This document shows, piece by piece, positions 1 through 8,414 of a stretch of DNA of 46,860 bases. The translations under genes were made by a program, and so were the position numbers. The stretch is from contig JAJRVV010000072.1 of the NCBI GenBank assembly GCA_024277135.1, forward strand, positions 1-46,860, in the 5' to 3' direction. Numbering within the stretch: position 1 is the stretch's first letter; every line of letters begins with the position of its first letter. Origin of the DNA: Chloroflexota bacterium. GTDB taxonomy: Bacteria; Chloroflexota; Anaerolineae; Promineifilales; Promineifilaceae. The notes under the pieces were generated by a model. That model made no database searches, was not told where the DNA came from, and saw only the letters and a program-made list of their open reading frames with translations.

Positions 1-184
1 ATTAACAATTAACAATTAACAATTAACAATTAACAATTAACAATTAACAATTAACAATTAACAATTAACAATTAACAATTAACAATTAACAATTAACAAT
101 TAACAATTAACAATTAACAATGAACAATGAACAATTGGCAAATTGGCAATTGGCAACTGGGTAATTGACAATTCACAATTGACG
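1..184. repeat. Heptanucleotide tandem repeat (ATTAACA)n, running off the left edge
   Basis: Bases 1-119 are 17 perfect copies of ATTAACA. They continue into degenerate seven-base units (ATGAACA twice, then ATTGGCA, AATTGGC, AATTGAC, AATTCAC) until about 184, just past the stop side of the DUF4157 gene. The array starts before the window, so its full length is unknown. There are no unique spacers, so it is not a CRISPR array. The graded decay suggests slippage at the perfect end and older units nearest the gene. Confidence 0.95.
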
Positions 185-189
185 ATAAA

Positions 190-933
190 TTAGGGCTGTA
201 ACATTTCTTCTTCTTCCTCGATTGGCTGCATCATGAGTTCTTCCTCTTCCTCCTGCATCATGATTTCTTCCCCTTCTTCCTCGATGGGCTGCATTTGCAG
301 TTCTTCCTCTTCTTCCTGGCGGGCGACGGCCGTTTCCGCCGATGGGTTCATCACTTTGTCCGCCACCTGATCGGCTTCCGCCTCAAACTGGTCGTTGGGG
401 TCATTCACCGTCATTTTGCCCTGGACGGATGGGGCGGACGCGCCTTGCTGAACCACATGGGTCAGTTCATGGGCGATCAGCCGTTGGCCGTCGCTGCCGG
501 CCGGGTCGTAAGCCCCTTCGCGGAAGAAGATGTCGTTGCCGGTGGTGAACGCTTTGGCGCCCAACTGTTGGCTGAGCTGGTCGGCGTCGCTGTCGGTGTG
601 GACGTTGACGCCGCTGAGGTCTTGCCCCATCGTCTGCCCGGCGCGTTGGGCGATTTGACTATCGAGAGCGTGGCCTTGCCCCCGTTTGCTGTTGATGGCG
701 GCGGCGGCGTCATCTTCCACGGCGGATGGGCCGGTTGATTGGCGCTGGGCCAGGATGCGCTGCACGGCCGTGTTGCCCATCGTCTGCTGCATTTGCTGTA
801 CCGTCCCCGGATTCAAGCTACTTTCCGCCTGCGCCCGCGTCACCGGGGCGCGTTGTTTCTCCGGTTTCATCTCTTCCTGTTTGGGCTGGGGTTTGGCCCG
901 GTTTTTATCATCAAAAATATGTTCGCTGGACAT
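190..933 (-). CDS. DUF4157 domain protein of an eCIS-type locus
   Basis: A 247-residue protein with the DUF4157 domain at about residues 85-165. The domain carries the metallopeptidase-like motif HELTH (155-159) followed by VVQQG, and a second conserved stretch, FEAEADQVADKVM, lies at 183-195. DUF4157 proteins are characteristic companions of extracellular contractile injection systems and are suspected effectors or protease-like factors; activity is not shown here. The first 80 residues are Q/K/P-rich and probably disordered. The tail (206-247) is an acidic/Met repeat in which E-E-E-E-E-L-x-M-Q-P-I-E-E-E appears twice. There is no signal peptide, as expected for a protein carried by an injection particle. 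The ATG has AGGAG seven bases upstream and lies 15 bases after the ATPase stop, so the two genes are probably cotranscribed. Confidence 0.85.
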   Translation of the reverse strand: MSSEHIFDDKNRAKPQPKQEEMKPEKQRAPVTRAQAESSLNPGTVQQMQQTMGNTAVQRILAQRQSTGPSAVEDDAAAAINSKRGQGHALDSQIAQRAGQTMGQDLSGVNVHTDSDADQLSQQLGAKAFTTGNDIFFREGAYDPAGSDGQRLIAHELTHVVQQGASAPSVQGKMTVNDPNDQFEAEADQVADKVMNPSAETAVARQEEEEELQMQPIEEEGEEIMMQEEEEELMMQPIEEEEEMLQP

Positions 934-948
934 GGTTTATCTCCTGCG

Positions 949-3117
949 TCATGCTGCATCAGGCATGACAAATTTTTCCTCATCAATCAACCGCCCCAAT
1001 TTTTGATATTCGCGGCGGGTGGCGTGGAAAAGATGGGACATGGCGACGGCACGGCCGTTTTCCGCCGCCAGGAAAGCAGCGGCCATGATGATGTTGCGAA
1101 TGTTGCCGCCGGTGATGCGGAACCGTTCCGCTAACAGCGGCACATCCACTTCCTCGGTCAATGGCGTCTCGGCCGGAAAATTGACCTGCCAGATTCGTTC
1201 TCGGTCGGCCGCTTCGGGGAAGGGGAATTCCACCACAAAATGAAGCCGCCGGGTGAAGGCGTCGTCCAAGTTGGCGCGCAAATTGGTGGCTAAAATGACC
1301 ACGCCATCGAATGTTTCCATCCGTTGCAGCAGGTAACTAATTTCGATGTTGGCGTACCGGTCATGACTGTCTTTCACTTCGCTGCGCTTACCGAAAATGG
1401 CGTCCGCCTCGTCAAAAAAGAGAATGGCGTTGCTGGTGGCGGCTTCGGTGAAAATGCGATCCAGGTTTTTCTCGGTTTAGCCGATGTATTTACTGACGAC
1501 GGTGGAGAGGTCAATTTTGTATAAATCCAGCCCCAATTCGCGCGCCATCACGTCGGCGGCCATCGTCTTGCCCGTGCCCGATTCGCCGGCAAAGAGCGCG
1601 TTCAGCCCTTTGCCCAACGCCACTTTGCGGCCAAAGCCCCAATCGCCATACACAACAGGACGTTGACGGACGGTGTTGACCATTTCCCGGAGTTGGGAGC
1701 GGGTGTCTGGCGGCAGCACGATGTCGTCCCAGCCGTAGCGGGGGCGGATTTTCGTTGCCAGTTCGGTCAGCTTTTGGTTGGAATGGGCGCGGCTGGCGGC
1801 GAAAAGGTGTTCGGCGGCCAGCGGGGTTTGCTGCCATTGGGCCAGGTCGTGGGCGGAAGCGGCGGCGTCTTCGATCTGGCCGGGGGTGAAGCGGAATTGG
1901 TTGGCCAGCGGTCGTAAATCCACCGGCTGGTCAGGTTGTGGTTGGCTCAAAATGGTTTGCCAATGGCGCAGGCGACGGCCGTAATCGGCAGACTCGAAAG
2001 TGACGGTGAAGATGGGGCGAGTGCGCGCCAGCCGGGGCGGCCAGCCAGTTTTGCCGGCGATGATGGCAGGCAGGGGATAGTCCAGCAGGGGTTGCAACAG
2101 ATGGTCGGGAAAACGGCCGTCAGCCAGCACAGCGTCGGCGTGATGGAGATAGAGGATGGCCTGGTGCAGACGGCCGTCGCGCGCGGCCAGAGGTAAAAGG
2201 TCTGCGTCGTCGTTCAGTTTGCGGCCGTCTACCGCCAACAGCGGGGCGGCGCGCGCCTGGGCGATGAGGCGGGCCGCCTCCATCTTGCCCACGCCGTAGC
2301 CGCCGACGAAAATGTGCAGCGGCGGGGCGGCGGCCTGGCTTTGCTCAATCAGCCGTTGGGCGAAGTCGGGATCGAGGCGGTGGGGGGCTGATGTTTGGCT
2401 GACGGGGTGGAGTTGGGCGGTTCCGGTCAGACGGCCGTCTAACCCATCCTGCCCCAGCAAAAATTCGATGAGGTGGGGGGCGGGACGGACGAATTGGGCC
2501 AGCAACGGGGTGTGGGCGTCCCCATGCAGTTGGATGAGCCGATTCCGCCGGAGAGCGTTGTTTTCGCTGAACCGTTGACGCAGGGTAAGTTTGTCGGTGA
2601 AAGAGTCGGTGAGCAGGTTGAGGATGAGGTCTACTGACGGCCGTTTGCGGGTGACGTCATCTTGCAGATAAGCGAAAAGCCGTTCGTAACGAGGGTCCAG
2701 TTCGGGAGCCAGGGCGATGAGGAGGATGTCTACCTCGCGCTCTGACAAGGAAAAGGTTTGGCTGAGGGCATCAAGGCGGAGGTTGATCGCGGTTTGGCGG
2801 CTGGCTTCTGTCTGGGTTTGCCAGTTGGCGCGGGACTGGGCCACGGTATCGGCCCATTGCTGCCAGTCGGCGGGGGTGTGGCCGTTCAGGCCATTGGCAG
2901 TTTGCCACAAGTGAGCGCCGATGTCGTAGCCAAGCAGGGCGTCTACATGGGTGTCGGCGACGTAGAGGCCGCGAAATTCATCGTCGGGGTTGAGGCCATT
3001 GGCGCGAGCGCGGGCGACGGCCCAACGGACGCGCAAATCAACGCAGGCCAAACCGGCCAGGAGATGTGTCTGGCTGTCGGTAAATGTGGTTAGCGGCGCG
3101 GCAACGGCGGTTGTCAC
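949..3117 (-). pseudogene. eCIS-type AAA+ ATPase interrupted by one in-frame TAA
   Basis: The frame is open for 722 codons except for a single TAA at 1477-1479. The upstream part (546 codons) has a long N-terminal region, a degenerate first ATPase-like region and then Walker A GESGTGKT at codons 511-518. The stop is codon 547, directly after SKYIG. Reading on in the same frame gives TEKNLDRIF, Walker B AILFFDEAD (564-572) and ATNLRANLDDAFTRRL with the arginine pair. Most relatives have SKYIGETEKN here, so one G-to-T change (GAA to TAA) explains the break. There is no frameshift. The family is the AAA+ ATPase of contractile injection loci (Afp15/Pvc15-like), which fits the DUF4157 neighbour. 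The start is GTG, overlapping the previous stop as GTGA. Without Walker B the short product should not hydrolyse ATP. A sequencing error is possible. Confidence 0.8.
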
Positions 3118-3371
3118 TTGTTGTTGTTCCCCTGGATCGGCTCAAACACGTTGTCTAAGCTGGCGCTGTCGCTGATGTACCCGGCGATGATCTCTTGGAT
3201 GGCTCCCATTTTGTGGAAATGGTGGCGGTGGCCGCTTTGCACATGATCAACCCAACCGCGCCAAACGGCCGTCTCTTTGGCTTCGGCCCGGTTTTCCCGC
3301 CATAGGCGAATGACAAAAGAGTGGGCTTCTTTTTCAAATCGGGTCATCAAGTCGGGTTCTGATCCGTTCAT
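3114..3371 (-). CDS. Small protein of the eCIS-type locus, function unknown
   Basis: About 85 residues from the chosen ATG, which has AAGGA seven bases upstream. In-frame alternatives are ATG at 3407 (preceded by AAGG) and GTG at 3440, giving up to 108 residues. The conserved-looking core is SFVIRLWRE, then WRGWVDHVQSG and a final helix GAIQEIIAGYI. I recall similar small WRG(W/H)-containing proteins beside DUF4157 and eCIS ATPase genes, but cannot assign a function. There is no signal peptide or membrane segment. The stop overlaps the ATPase start by four bases (GTGA), which implies translational coupling and a linked role, perhaps as a partner of the ATPase. Confidence 0.6.
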   Translation of the reverse strand: MNGSEPDLMTRFEKEAHSFVIRLWRENRAEAKETAVWRGWVDHVQSGHRHHFHKMGAIQEIIAGYISDSASLDNVFEPIQGNNNK

Positions 3372-3453
3372 ACGCCAATCCTTGTTACGGCCGTTAAACA
3401 TACCCATTACAACCTTGATATTGTAAAAGACATGTCTCACAAAAGTCTCACAA

Positions 3454-3497
3454 GGGAGGGAGGAGGGAAGGATGAGGGATGAGGATGAAGGGGGAGG
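3454..3497. repeat. Purine-rich intergenic stretch with GGATGAG heptamers
   Basis: Between the regulator stop and the small gene lies a nearly all-purine plus strand. It contains GGATGAG (3470-3476), GGATGAG (3477-3483) and GATGAAG (3484-3490). The seven-base spacing matches other intergenic repeats of this window although the unit differs. GGATGAG also recurs at the mtaB/lipoprotein junction near 39130. Confidence 0.5.
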
Positions 3498-4355
3498 TTA
3501 GGTTTCTGGGTTGTTGAGGAGGGTGTTGAGTTGGTTGGCGGCTTGTTGGAAGTTGGCGAAGGCGGTTTGGATGGCGGTGTTGGGTTGACCGGCGGTCACT
3601 TTTTGCAGGCGTTCAGTCATAATCTCTTGATAGACGGCGATGGTTTCGGGCAGGGGGAGGACGGCGAGTTCTTCCTGGAGCAGTTGGGCGCATTGTTGGA
3701 ATTGGGTGATGGCACGGCCGTATTGAGACAAATTCCGATAACAGTGCATCAACGCGCGGTGGACTTCTTCGCGCAGGGGATCTTCCGCCAGAATCGCTTG
3801 CCCCCACTCAGCGGCCCGATCAAAAGCGCCCCGGCGCTGACAGGAGGCCATCACCTGCCCCATAGCGCGCAAGCGCAAACGCGCCAATCGTTCCCGTTCC
3901 GCCAGACACCAGTCGGAGTAAATGCCCTCGTATAGCTCGCCTTTGTACAAAGCCAACGCATCAATGAGAACACGCTCTCTATCACTCCCGCTTGTTAATG
4001 ATTCGGCTTGCAAAATCGTTTGCTGGAACTGTTCCACATCAATTTGCAGGGGATAGCTGGGGGCAAAGGCGACCCATTCGCGGGTGGCGTGCAGACAGCT
4101 ATCAGCGGGAGCGCCTAGTTCGTTGAACATGGCGCGCAACCGCCAGAGAGCAGTGCTGAACCGCCCTCTGGCCTTGTCGGGATCGCTGTGGGGCCACAAA
4201 AGGGTGATGAGTTTTTCCCGGCCGTGATGGGCGCCTTGATTTAGCAGGAAAAAACCAAGTAATTCTTCTACCTGACGAGTCGGAAAAGTTGCTACTATCT
4301 GGTCGCCGTATTGCAGTTGCAGTTTGCCAAATCCGAGGACTTGCAAGGAGTTCAT
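3498..4355 (-). CDS. SARP-type transcriptional regulator (winged helix + BTAD domain)
   Basis: A 285-residue protein. Residues 1-95 form an OmpR-like winged-helix domain, including ELLGFFLLNQGAHHGREKLITLLWP and the recognition-helix region ARGRFSTALWRLR. Residues 100-245 form a helical bacterial transcriptional activation domain with TPR-like repeats, as in short SARP/AfsR-type activators. There is no ATPase or sensor domain, so its signal is not apparent. It is the first gene of the minus-strand set leading into the eCIS-type genes and is followed 57 bases later by the small protein. Related regulators often control clusters next to them, so it may drive this locus; that is inference. ATG is used without a clear ribosome site. 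Residues 265-285 are Gln/Asn-rich and may be flexible. Confidence 0.85.
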   Translation of the reverse strand: MNSLQVLGFGKLQLQYGDQIVATFPTRQVEELLGFFLLNQGAHHGREKLITLLWPHSDPDKARGRFSTALWRLRAMFNELGAPADSCLHATREWVAFAPSYPLQIDVEQFQQTILQAESLTSGSDRERVLIDALALYKGELYEGIYSDWCLAERERLARLRLRAMGQVMASCQRRGAFDRAAEWGQAILAEDPLREEVHRALMHCYRNLSQYGRAITQFQQCAQLLQEELAVLPLPETIAVYQEIMTERLQKVTAGQPNTAIQTAFANFQQAANQLNTLLNNPET

Positions 4356-4789
4356 TTAATCTGCCCTTTTCTCCAAATGGGTATCCATTTTCGAGTGTTT
4401 GGTCAGGTTGCAATGATAGGTGGATGAAGGAATTGATGTATTGGCGTTGGGGTTGAATCAGGAAGATGATTCAACGCGCCTTTGTATTATAACCGACCGT
4501 GTCCAGTTTAATGTTAACGGGTTAATAAAGATTCCGAGAATTCCCGGAAAGCGGGGATTGATCGAGAAGGGCGCGTTCGCAAAGAAGATATGGAATTGGC
4601 GAACGCGCTTAAGAAGCCTTTGTGGTTGTAAACTGCTAGGCTAATTGCGAACGACCTCTAAGCGAAGGGCAATAGTACAAAAGTTTGACTTGATCTGGTG
4701 AAGTTGGCGTAAATAGTTATCCTACTATACAAGTGGGTATGCTACAATGCAAAGCGAATGATAAAGAGTGTTAGCCTCAGAGGTTGATC
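4356..4789. promoter_or_regulatory. Divergent intergenic region with two perfect stem-loops
   Basis: No convincing gene lies in these 434 bases between the divergent SARP gene and histidine kinase. Two perfect inverted repeats stand out. The first is GTTGAATCA/TGATTCAAC (4452-4460 and 4467-4475, 6-base loop). The second is GCGCGTTCGC/GCGAACGCGC (4571-4580 and 4599-4608, 18-base loop). A variant half-site TTGCGAACG lies near 4641. Toward the kinase there is an extended -10-like TG-C-TACAAT (4740-4748). The stems could be operators for the regulator or part of a small RNA; neither has a T-tract. Confidence 0.45.
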
Positions 4790-5986
4790 ATGCCGGTATC
4801 TGATGTAATCCAACTGCTGAAACAAGCTTTTCCTGATATGACGGATGAGGATGTGAGTACGCTGGCGGAAACGGCCGTGCCCCGTTTCTTTGAGGCGGGC
4901 GCAGTCATCACCCAAGAAGGCGAGCCGGGAAGCACACTGTACGTCATTGGTGAAGGGGATGTGGATGTGTGGGTGCGGGCGGATGACGAGCTGGAAATTT
5001 TGGTAGACACCATCAGCGCTGTCACCTACTTTGGCGAAATGGCCTTTTTGGGTGGAACCACGCGCATGGCGACTACCCGCGCCCGCACCGACTGTCACAT
5101 GGTTGCCATTGAGGAGATGGATTTTTTGCCGGTCACATTGAAGAACCCCTCCCTGCTGCACGCTTTATTGCGGCAGGTCATCGGCCACTTGCGCCAAAAT
5201 GACGCCGCCGTCATCCAGGAATTAAACGTTAAAAATGAAGCGCTCAAGAAAACTTATGCCGACTTGTCAGAACAGGAGCAACTGCGCACCCAATTCATCA
5301 CCACCCTGTCTCATGAAATGCGGACGCCGCTAACCTCCATCAAAGGCTTTTTGGGCTTGATCAATCAAGGGGCGATTCAAGGGGATTCGTTGCGTGTGGC
5401 CATGGAATCGATCACGCGCAATGTGGAGCGGATGGTGGGGTTGACGAACGATTTGTTGATTCTTTATGAGATGCATCCGGCTGAATCGAAGTGCGTTTAT
5501 TTGAATTTGGCGGATGTGTTGATTCAGGCGCTGAATGCGGCGCAGGAAGCGATGGATGGAGAAACAACGGCCGTCACCCTGGACATTGCCCCCGATTTGC
5601 CCGAAATCAATGCCGATCGTCGCGGCGTGACTTTGGCTATTCGCGCCCTCATCGAAAATGCGTTCAAGTTTAACCCCGATAAAAAGCCGGTTTCGATCCG
5701 GGCCTACTGTCCCGACGCAGAAACATTGGCGATTGCTGTTCAGGATCAAGGCATCGGCATCCCTAAAAAATCACAGGGGAAGATTTTTGAGCCGTTTGTG
5801 CGGTTGGAGAAAGAAGGGGGACAGCTTTTGTTCCCCGGTCTGGGCGTGGGGTTAACCATCGCTAAATTTGTGGTAGAACGACATAACGGCCGTCTCCTCA
5901 TCGAAAGCGAACCGGGTGTAGGCAGCACCTTCACCATCTGTCTGTCCCAAAATCAAGACCAGGAAGACACTCTGCCTGAAGATTGA
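4790..5986 (+). CDS. Sensor histidine kinase with N-terminal cyclic-nucleotide-binding domain
   Basis: A 398-residue soluble kinase. Residues 15-135 form a cNMP-binding beta roll, with FGEMAFLGGTTRMATTRA in the phosphate-binding cassette position. Residues 135-165 are a coiled-coil linker. The HisKA domain has its phosphorylation site in LSHEMRTPL (His175). The ATPase domain has an N-box (ENAFKFN), G1 (DQGIGIP) and G2 (GLGVGLTIAKFVVERH). No membrane segment is present, so it reads an intracellular signal, probably cAMP, cGMP or a similar ligand. ATG at 4790 is preferred over TTG at 4784 because AGAGG sits six bases before it. No response regulator is adjacent, so it is an orphan kinase. The only nearby regulator is the divergent SARP gene, which lacks a receiver domain. 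Confidence 0.85.
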   Translation: MPVSDVIQLLKQAFPDMTDEDVSTLAETAVPRFFEAGAVITQEGEPGSTLYVIGEGDVDVWVRADDELEILVDTISAVTYFGEMAFLGGTTRMATTRARTDCHMVAIEEMDFLPVTLKNPSLLHALLRQVIGHLRQNDAAVIQELNVKNEALKKTYADLSEQEQLRTQFITTLSHEMRTPLTSIKGFLGLINQGAIQGDSLRVAMESITRNVERMVGLTNDLLILYEMHPAESKCVYLNLADVLIQALNAAQEAMDGETTAVTLDIAPDLPEINADRRGVTLAIRALIENAFKFNPDKKPVSIRAYCPDAETLAIAVQDQGIGIPKKSQGKIFEPFVRLEKEGGQLLFPGLGVGLTIAKFVVERHNGRLLIESEPGVGSTFTICLSQNQDQEDTLPED

Positions 5987-6162
5987 GTTAGAAAACAAGC
6001 GCATCGCCACCCCCCGAAGCGCTCTCCCCCTTTTTGCCCCCGAATTGACTCCAAATTGACAATCCAAAGTCGATCATATAAAATTTCCGACAGTGAGCAT
6101 TCGAATAATGGTCGTCCACTGGCCAAGACCGCTGAAATCTACAAATTGCCACAAGTTAACAT

Positions 6163-6191
6163 TTGTTAACATGGGTTCGATAAGGTATAGT
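6163..6191 (+). promoter_or_regulatory. Candidate sigma-70 promoter of the peptide-transport operon
   Basis: TTGTTA (6163-6168) and TATAGT (6186-6191) are separated by exactly 17 bases, about 80 bases before the first ATPase ATG. A direct repeat GTTAACAT overlaps the -35 side (near 6155 and 6165) and could be a regulator site. The remaining upstream region (5987-6162) is C/T-rich and shows nothing else. Confidence 0.4.
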
Positions 6192-6268
6192 TTGGGTTCA
6201 AAATGGGTGCAAAATAGTTGTGCCCAGGTAACATCTCCCAGAATCCACATATCTTATATCGGGGTACC

Positions 6269-7273
6269 ATGACGCATCTACTCGAAGTCCGAAACCTTGT
6301 CACCAAATTTTATACAGAAGAAGGGGTCGTCCACGCCGTCAGCGACATATCCTACACGCTTGATGAAGGTGAATCGCTGGGGATCGTGGGCGAAAGCGGC
6401 TCCGGCAAATCGGTCGGCGTCCTCTCGATCATGGGGTTGATTCCCTCCCCTCCGGGAAAAGTGGAAGGAGGCGAGGTCTTGTTTAACGGCCGTGACCTTC
6501 TCCAGTTGCCCAGCCATGAGTTGCGACTTATTCGGGGTCGAGAAGTCGCCATGATCTTCCAAGACCCAATGACCTCTCTCAACCCGGTGCTCACCATCGG
6601 CCGGCAGTTGACCGAATCGCTCAAACTCCATCTGGGAATGGGCGACAATCAGGCCAAAGACCGGGCCGTCGAAATGATGCAGTTGGTTGGCATCCCCAAT
6701 GCCAACCAGCGTCTGAACGATTACCCGCATCAATTCTCCGGCGGGCAGCGGCAGCGGGTCATGATCGCCATGGCGCTTTCCTGTAACCCATCCGTCCTCA
6801 TCGCCGATGAGCCGACCACCGCGCTGGATGTGACCATTCAGGCTCAGATCGTAGAACTGGTCAAACAGCTCCAAGAAAAGCTGGGGATGGCCATCATCTG
6901 GATCACACACGACTTGGCGCTGGTGGCGGGCATGGTAGATAAAGTGGCCGTGATGTATGCCGGCTACATCGTCGAACATGCGCCGGTCAACGATTTGTAT
7001 CAAAACCCGATGCATCCATACACGCTGGGTTTGCTGCACGCCATGCCCAAGCTGGACGCCAAAGAACAGACCCGCCTGGCTTCTATTGAAGGGTTGCCGC
7101 CAGACCTGCGTTATGTGCCCCAGGGTTGTCCTTTCGCCCCTCGTTGTCCTTACGTTATTGATCGCTGTAAACAAGAAAATCCGCCATTGATTGCCACCGG
7201 CCCGCATCGTCAATCCGCTTGCTGGCGTTGGGAAGAAATACGCGAAGAAAAAACCTTTGGAGAGTCAGTATGA
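6269..7273 (+). CDS. Peptide ABC transporter ATPase, OppD/DppD family
   Basis: A 334-residue ABC ATPase of the oligopeptide/dipeptide importer type. It has Walker A GESGSGKS near residues 44-51, a Q-loop in [17 protein letters not shown], signature SGGQRQR, Walker [14 protein letters not shown] and the H-loop [10 protein letters not shown]. The C-terminal oligopeptide-transporter domain has the Cys cluster [14 protein letters not shown], which in this family binds an iron-sulfur cluster. The ATG at 6269 is chosen because [10 protein letters not shown] begins the conserved fold; the longer open frame upstream is not conserved in style. It overlaps the next gene by ATGA, so the two ATPases are made together and should form the heterodimer that powers the permeases encoded downstream. 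Confidence 0.93.
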   Translation: MTHLLEVRNLVTKFYTEEGVVHAVSDISYTLDEGESLGIVGESGSGKSVGVLSIMGLIPSPPGKVEGGEVLFNGRDLLQLPSHELRLIRGREVAMIFQDPMTSLNPVLTIGRQLTESLKLHLGMGDNQAKDRAVEMMQLVGIPNANQRLNDYPHQFSGGQRQRVMIAMALSCNPSVLIADEPTTALDVTIQAQIVELVKQLQEKLGMAIIWITHDLALVAGMVDKVAVMYAGYIVEHAPVNDLYQNPMHPYTLGLLHAMPKLDAKEQTRLASIEGLPPDLRYVPQGCPFAPRCPYVIDRCKQENPPLIATGPHRQSACWRWEEIREEKTFGESV

Positions 7274-8283
7274 GCCAGCAAAACGGGAAATCCAAAGAAG
7301 TTTTTATCGAGGTTAATAACCTCAAAAAATATTTTCCTATCTTTAAGGGGGTGTTCCGCCGCCAGGTGGGGGCCGTGCAGGCGGTGGATGGCGTTACCTT
7401 CGATATCTACCGGGGAGAAACGCTGGGGCTGGTCGGTGAAAGTGGGTGCGGCAAATCCACGACGGGTCGCGCCATTTTGCAGTTACTGAAACCTACAGAC
7501 GGCGCGGTGTTGTTTAACGGCCGTGACCTCACCAAACTAAGCCCCAACGAACTGCGCCGCGAACGGCGCAACATGCAGATGATTTTCCAAGACCCATACG
7601 CCTCGCTCAACCCGCGCTTAACGGTGGGCAAAATCATCGGCGAGCCATTGGAAATCCATAACATCGGCGACGCCCAAAGCCGCAAAAAACGAGTGCAGGA
7701 ATTGTTGAGCCTGGTCGGTCTAAACCCCTACTTCGTCAACCGGTATCCACATGAATTTTCTGGCGGTCAACGTCAGCGCATCGGCATCGCCCGCGCCATG
7801 GCCACCAACCCCGACTTCATCGTGGCCGACGAGCCGATCTCCGCCCTGGACGTGTCTATCCAGGCCCAGGTCGTCAACCTAATGGATGACCTGAAGGCCG
7901 AACTAGGGTTGACCTACCTCTTCATCGCCCACGACCTGTCTATGGTTCGTTATATCAGCGACCGGGTAGCGGTGATGTACCTGGGCCGCATTGTTGAGTT
8001 GAGCCAGCGGGATGAAGTGTTCGACCGCTCCCTGCATCCCTACACCCAGGCTCTTTTGTCCGCCATTCCCATTCCCGACCCCGAAAAAGAAGCCAAACGC
8101 CAGCGATTGATTCTGGAAGGGGATGTGCCCAGCCCGGCCAACCCGCCTTCAGGCTGCCGCTTCCACCCGCGTTGCTCTTACGCCACGGAAATTTGCAGCC
8201 AGCAAGACCCGGAATTCCGCAATATACCCACTGGCGGCAACGATCATTATGTAGCCTGCCACCATGCCGATAAGTTCTTATAA
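7270..8283 (+). CDS. Peptide ABC transporter ATPase, OppF/DppF family
   Basis: The second ATPase of the importer, 337 residues. The N-terminal insertion [20 protein letters not shown] is typical of OppF. It has Walker [10 protein letters not shown]-loop [17 protein letters not shown], signature SGGQRQR, Walker [15 protein letters not shown]-loop [10 protein letters not shown] and a C-terminal cluster [15 protein letters not shown]. The start ATG overlaps the previous stop (ATGA). Both ATPases carry the window's octamer ACGGCCGT at the same place, where it encodes part of LFNGRDL. After the stop, 131 bases lead to the binding-protein gene, with a strong ribosome site but no clear terminator. 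Confidence 0.93.
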   Translation: MSQQNGKSKEVFIEVNNLKKYFPIFKGVFRRQVGAVQAVDGVTFDIYRGETLGLVGESGCGKSTTGRAILQLLKPTDGAVLFNGRDLTKLSPNELRRERRNMQMIFQDPYASLNPRLTVGKIIGEPLEIHNIGDAQSRKKRVQELLSLVGLNPYFVNRYPHEFSGGQRQRIGIARAMATNPDFIVADEPISALDVSIQAQVVNLMDDLKAELGLTYLFIAHDLSMVRYISDRVAVMYLGRIVELSQRDEVFDRSLHPYTQALLSAIPIPDPEKEAKRQRLILEGDVPSPANPPSGCRFHPRCSYATEICSQQDPEFRNIPTGGNDHYVACHHADKFL

Positions 8284-8414
8284 GTACCAGTAAGTTCGTC
8301 AAAAAAAATACAATGACTGGAGGTGATGCTTAGCCCGCTCAGGTTATGTAAAAGAGAAGAAATAACGTTTACTGTTTTCTAAAAGATCCATTTAATTGGA
8401 GGAGGTTTTTGTAA

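Noticed and set aside
1..184. Left-edge repeats as a CRISPR array
   Set aside because: Units are seven bases long with no unique spacers, and no cas genes are present.
1477..1479. Recoding or read-through of the TAA in the ATPase gene
   Set aside because: TAA is not a usual recoding codon, no structural signal is seen, and a simple point mutation or sequencing error explains it better.
3498..4355. SARP gene as an antibiotic-cluster activator
   Set aside because: No biosynthetic genes are nearby; the adjacent same-strand genes are of eCIS type.
4356..6268. tRNA or other known RNA genes in the larger gaps
   Set aside because: The gaps were read for cloverleaf and CCA-end patterns and none was convincing; the stems present are isolated hairpins.
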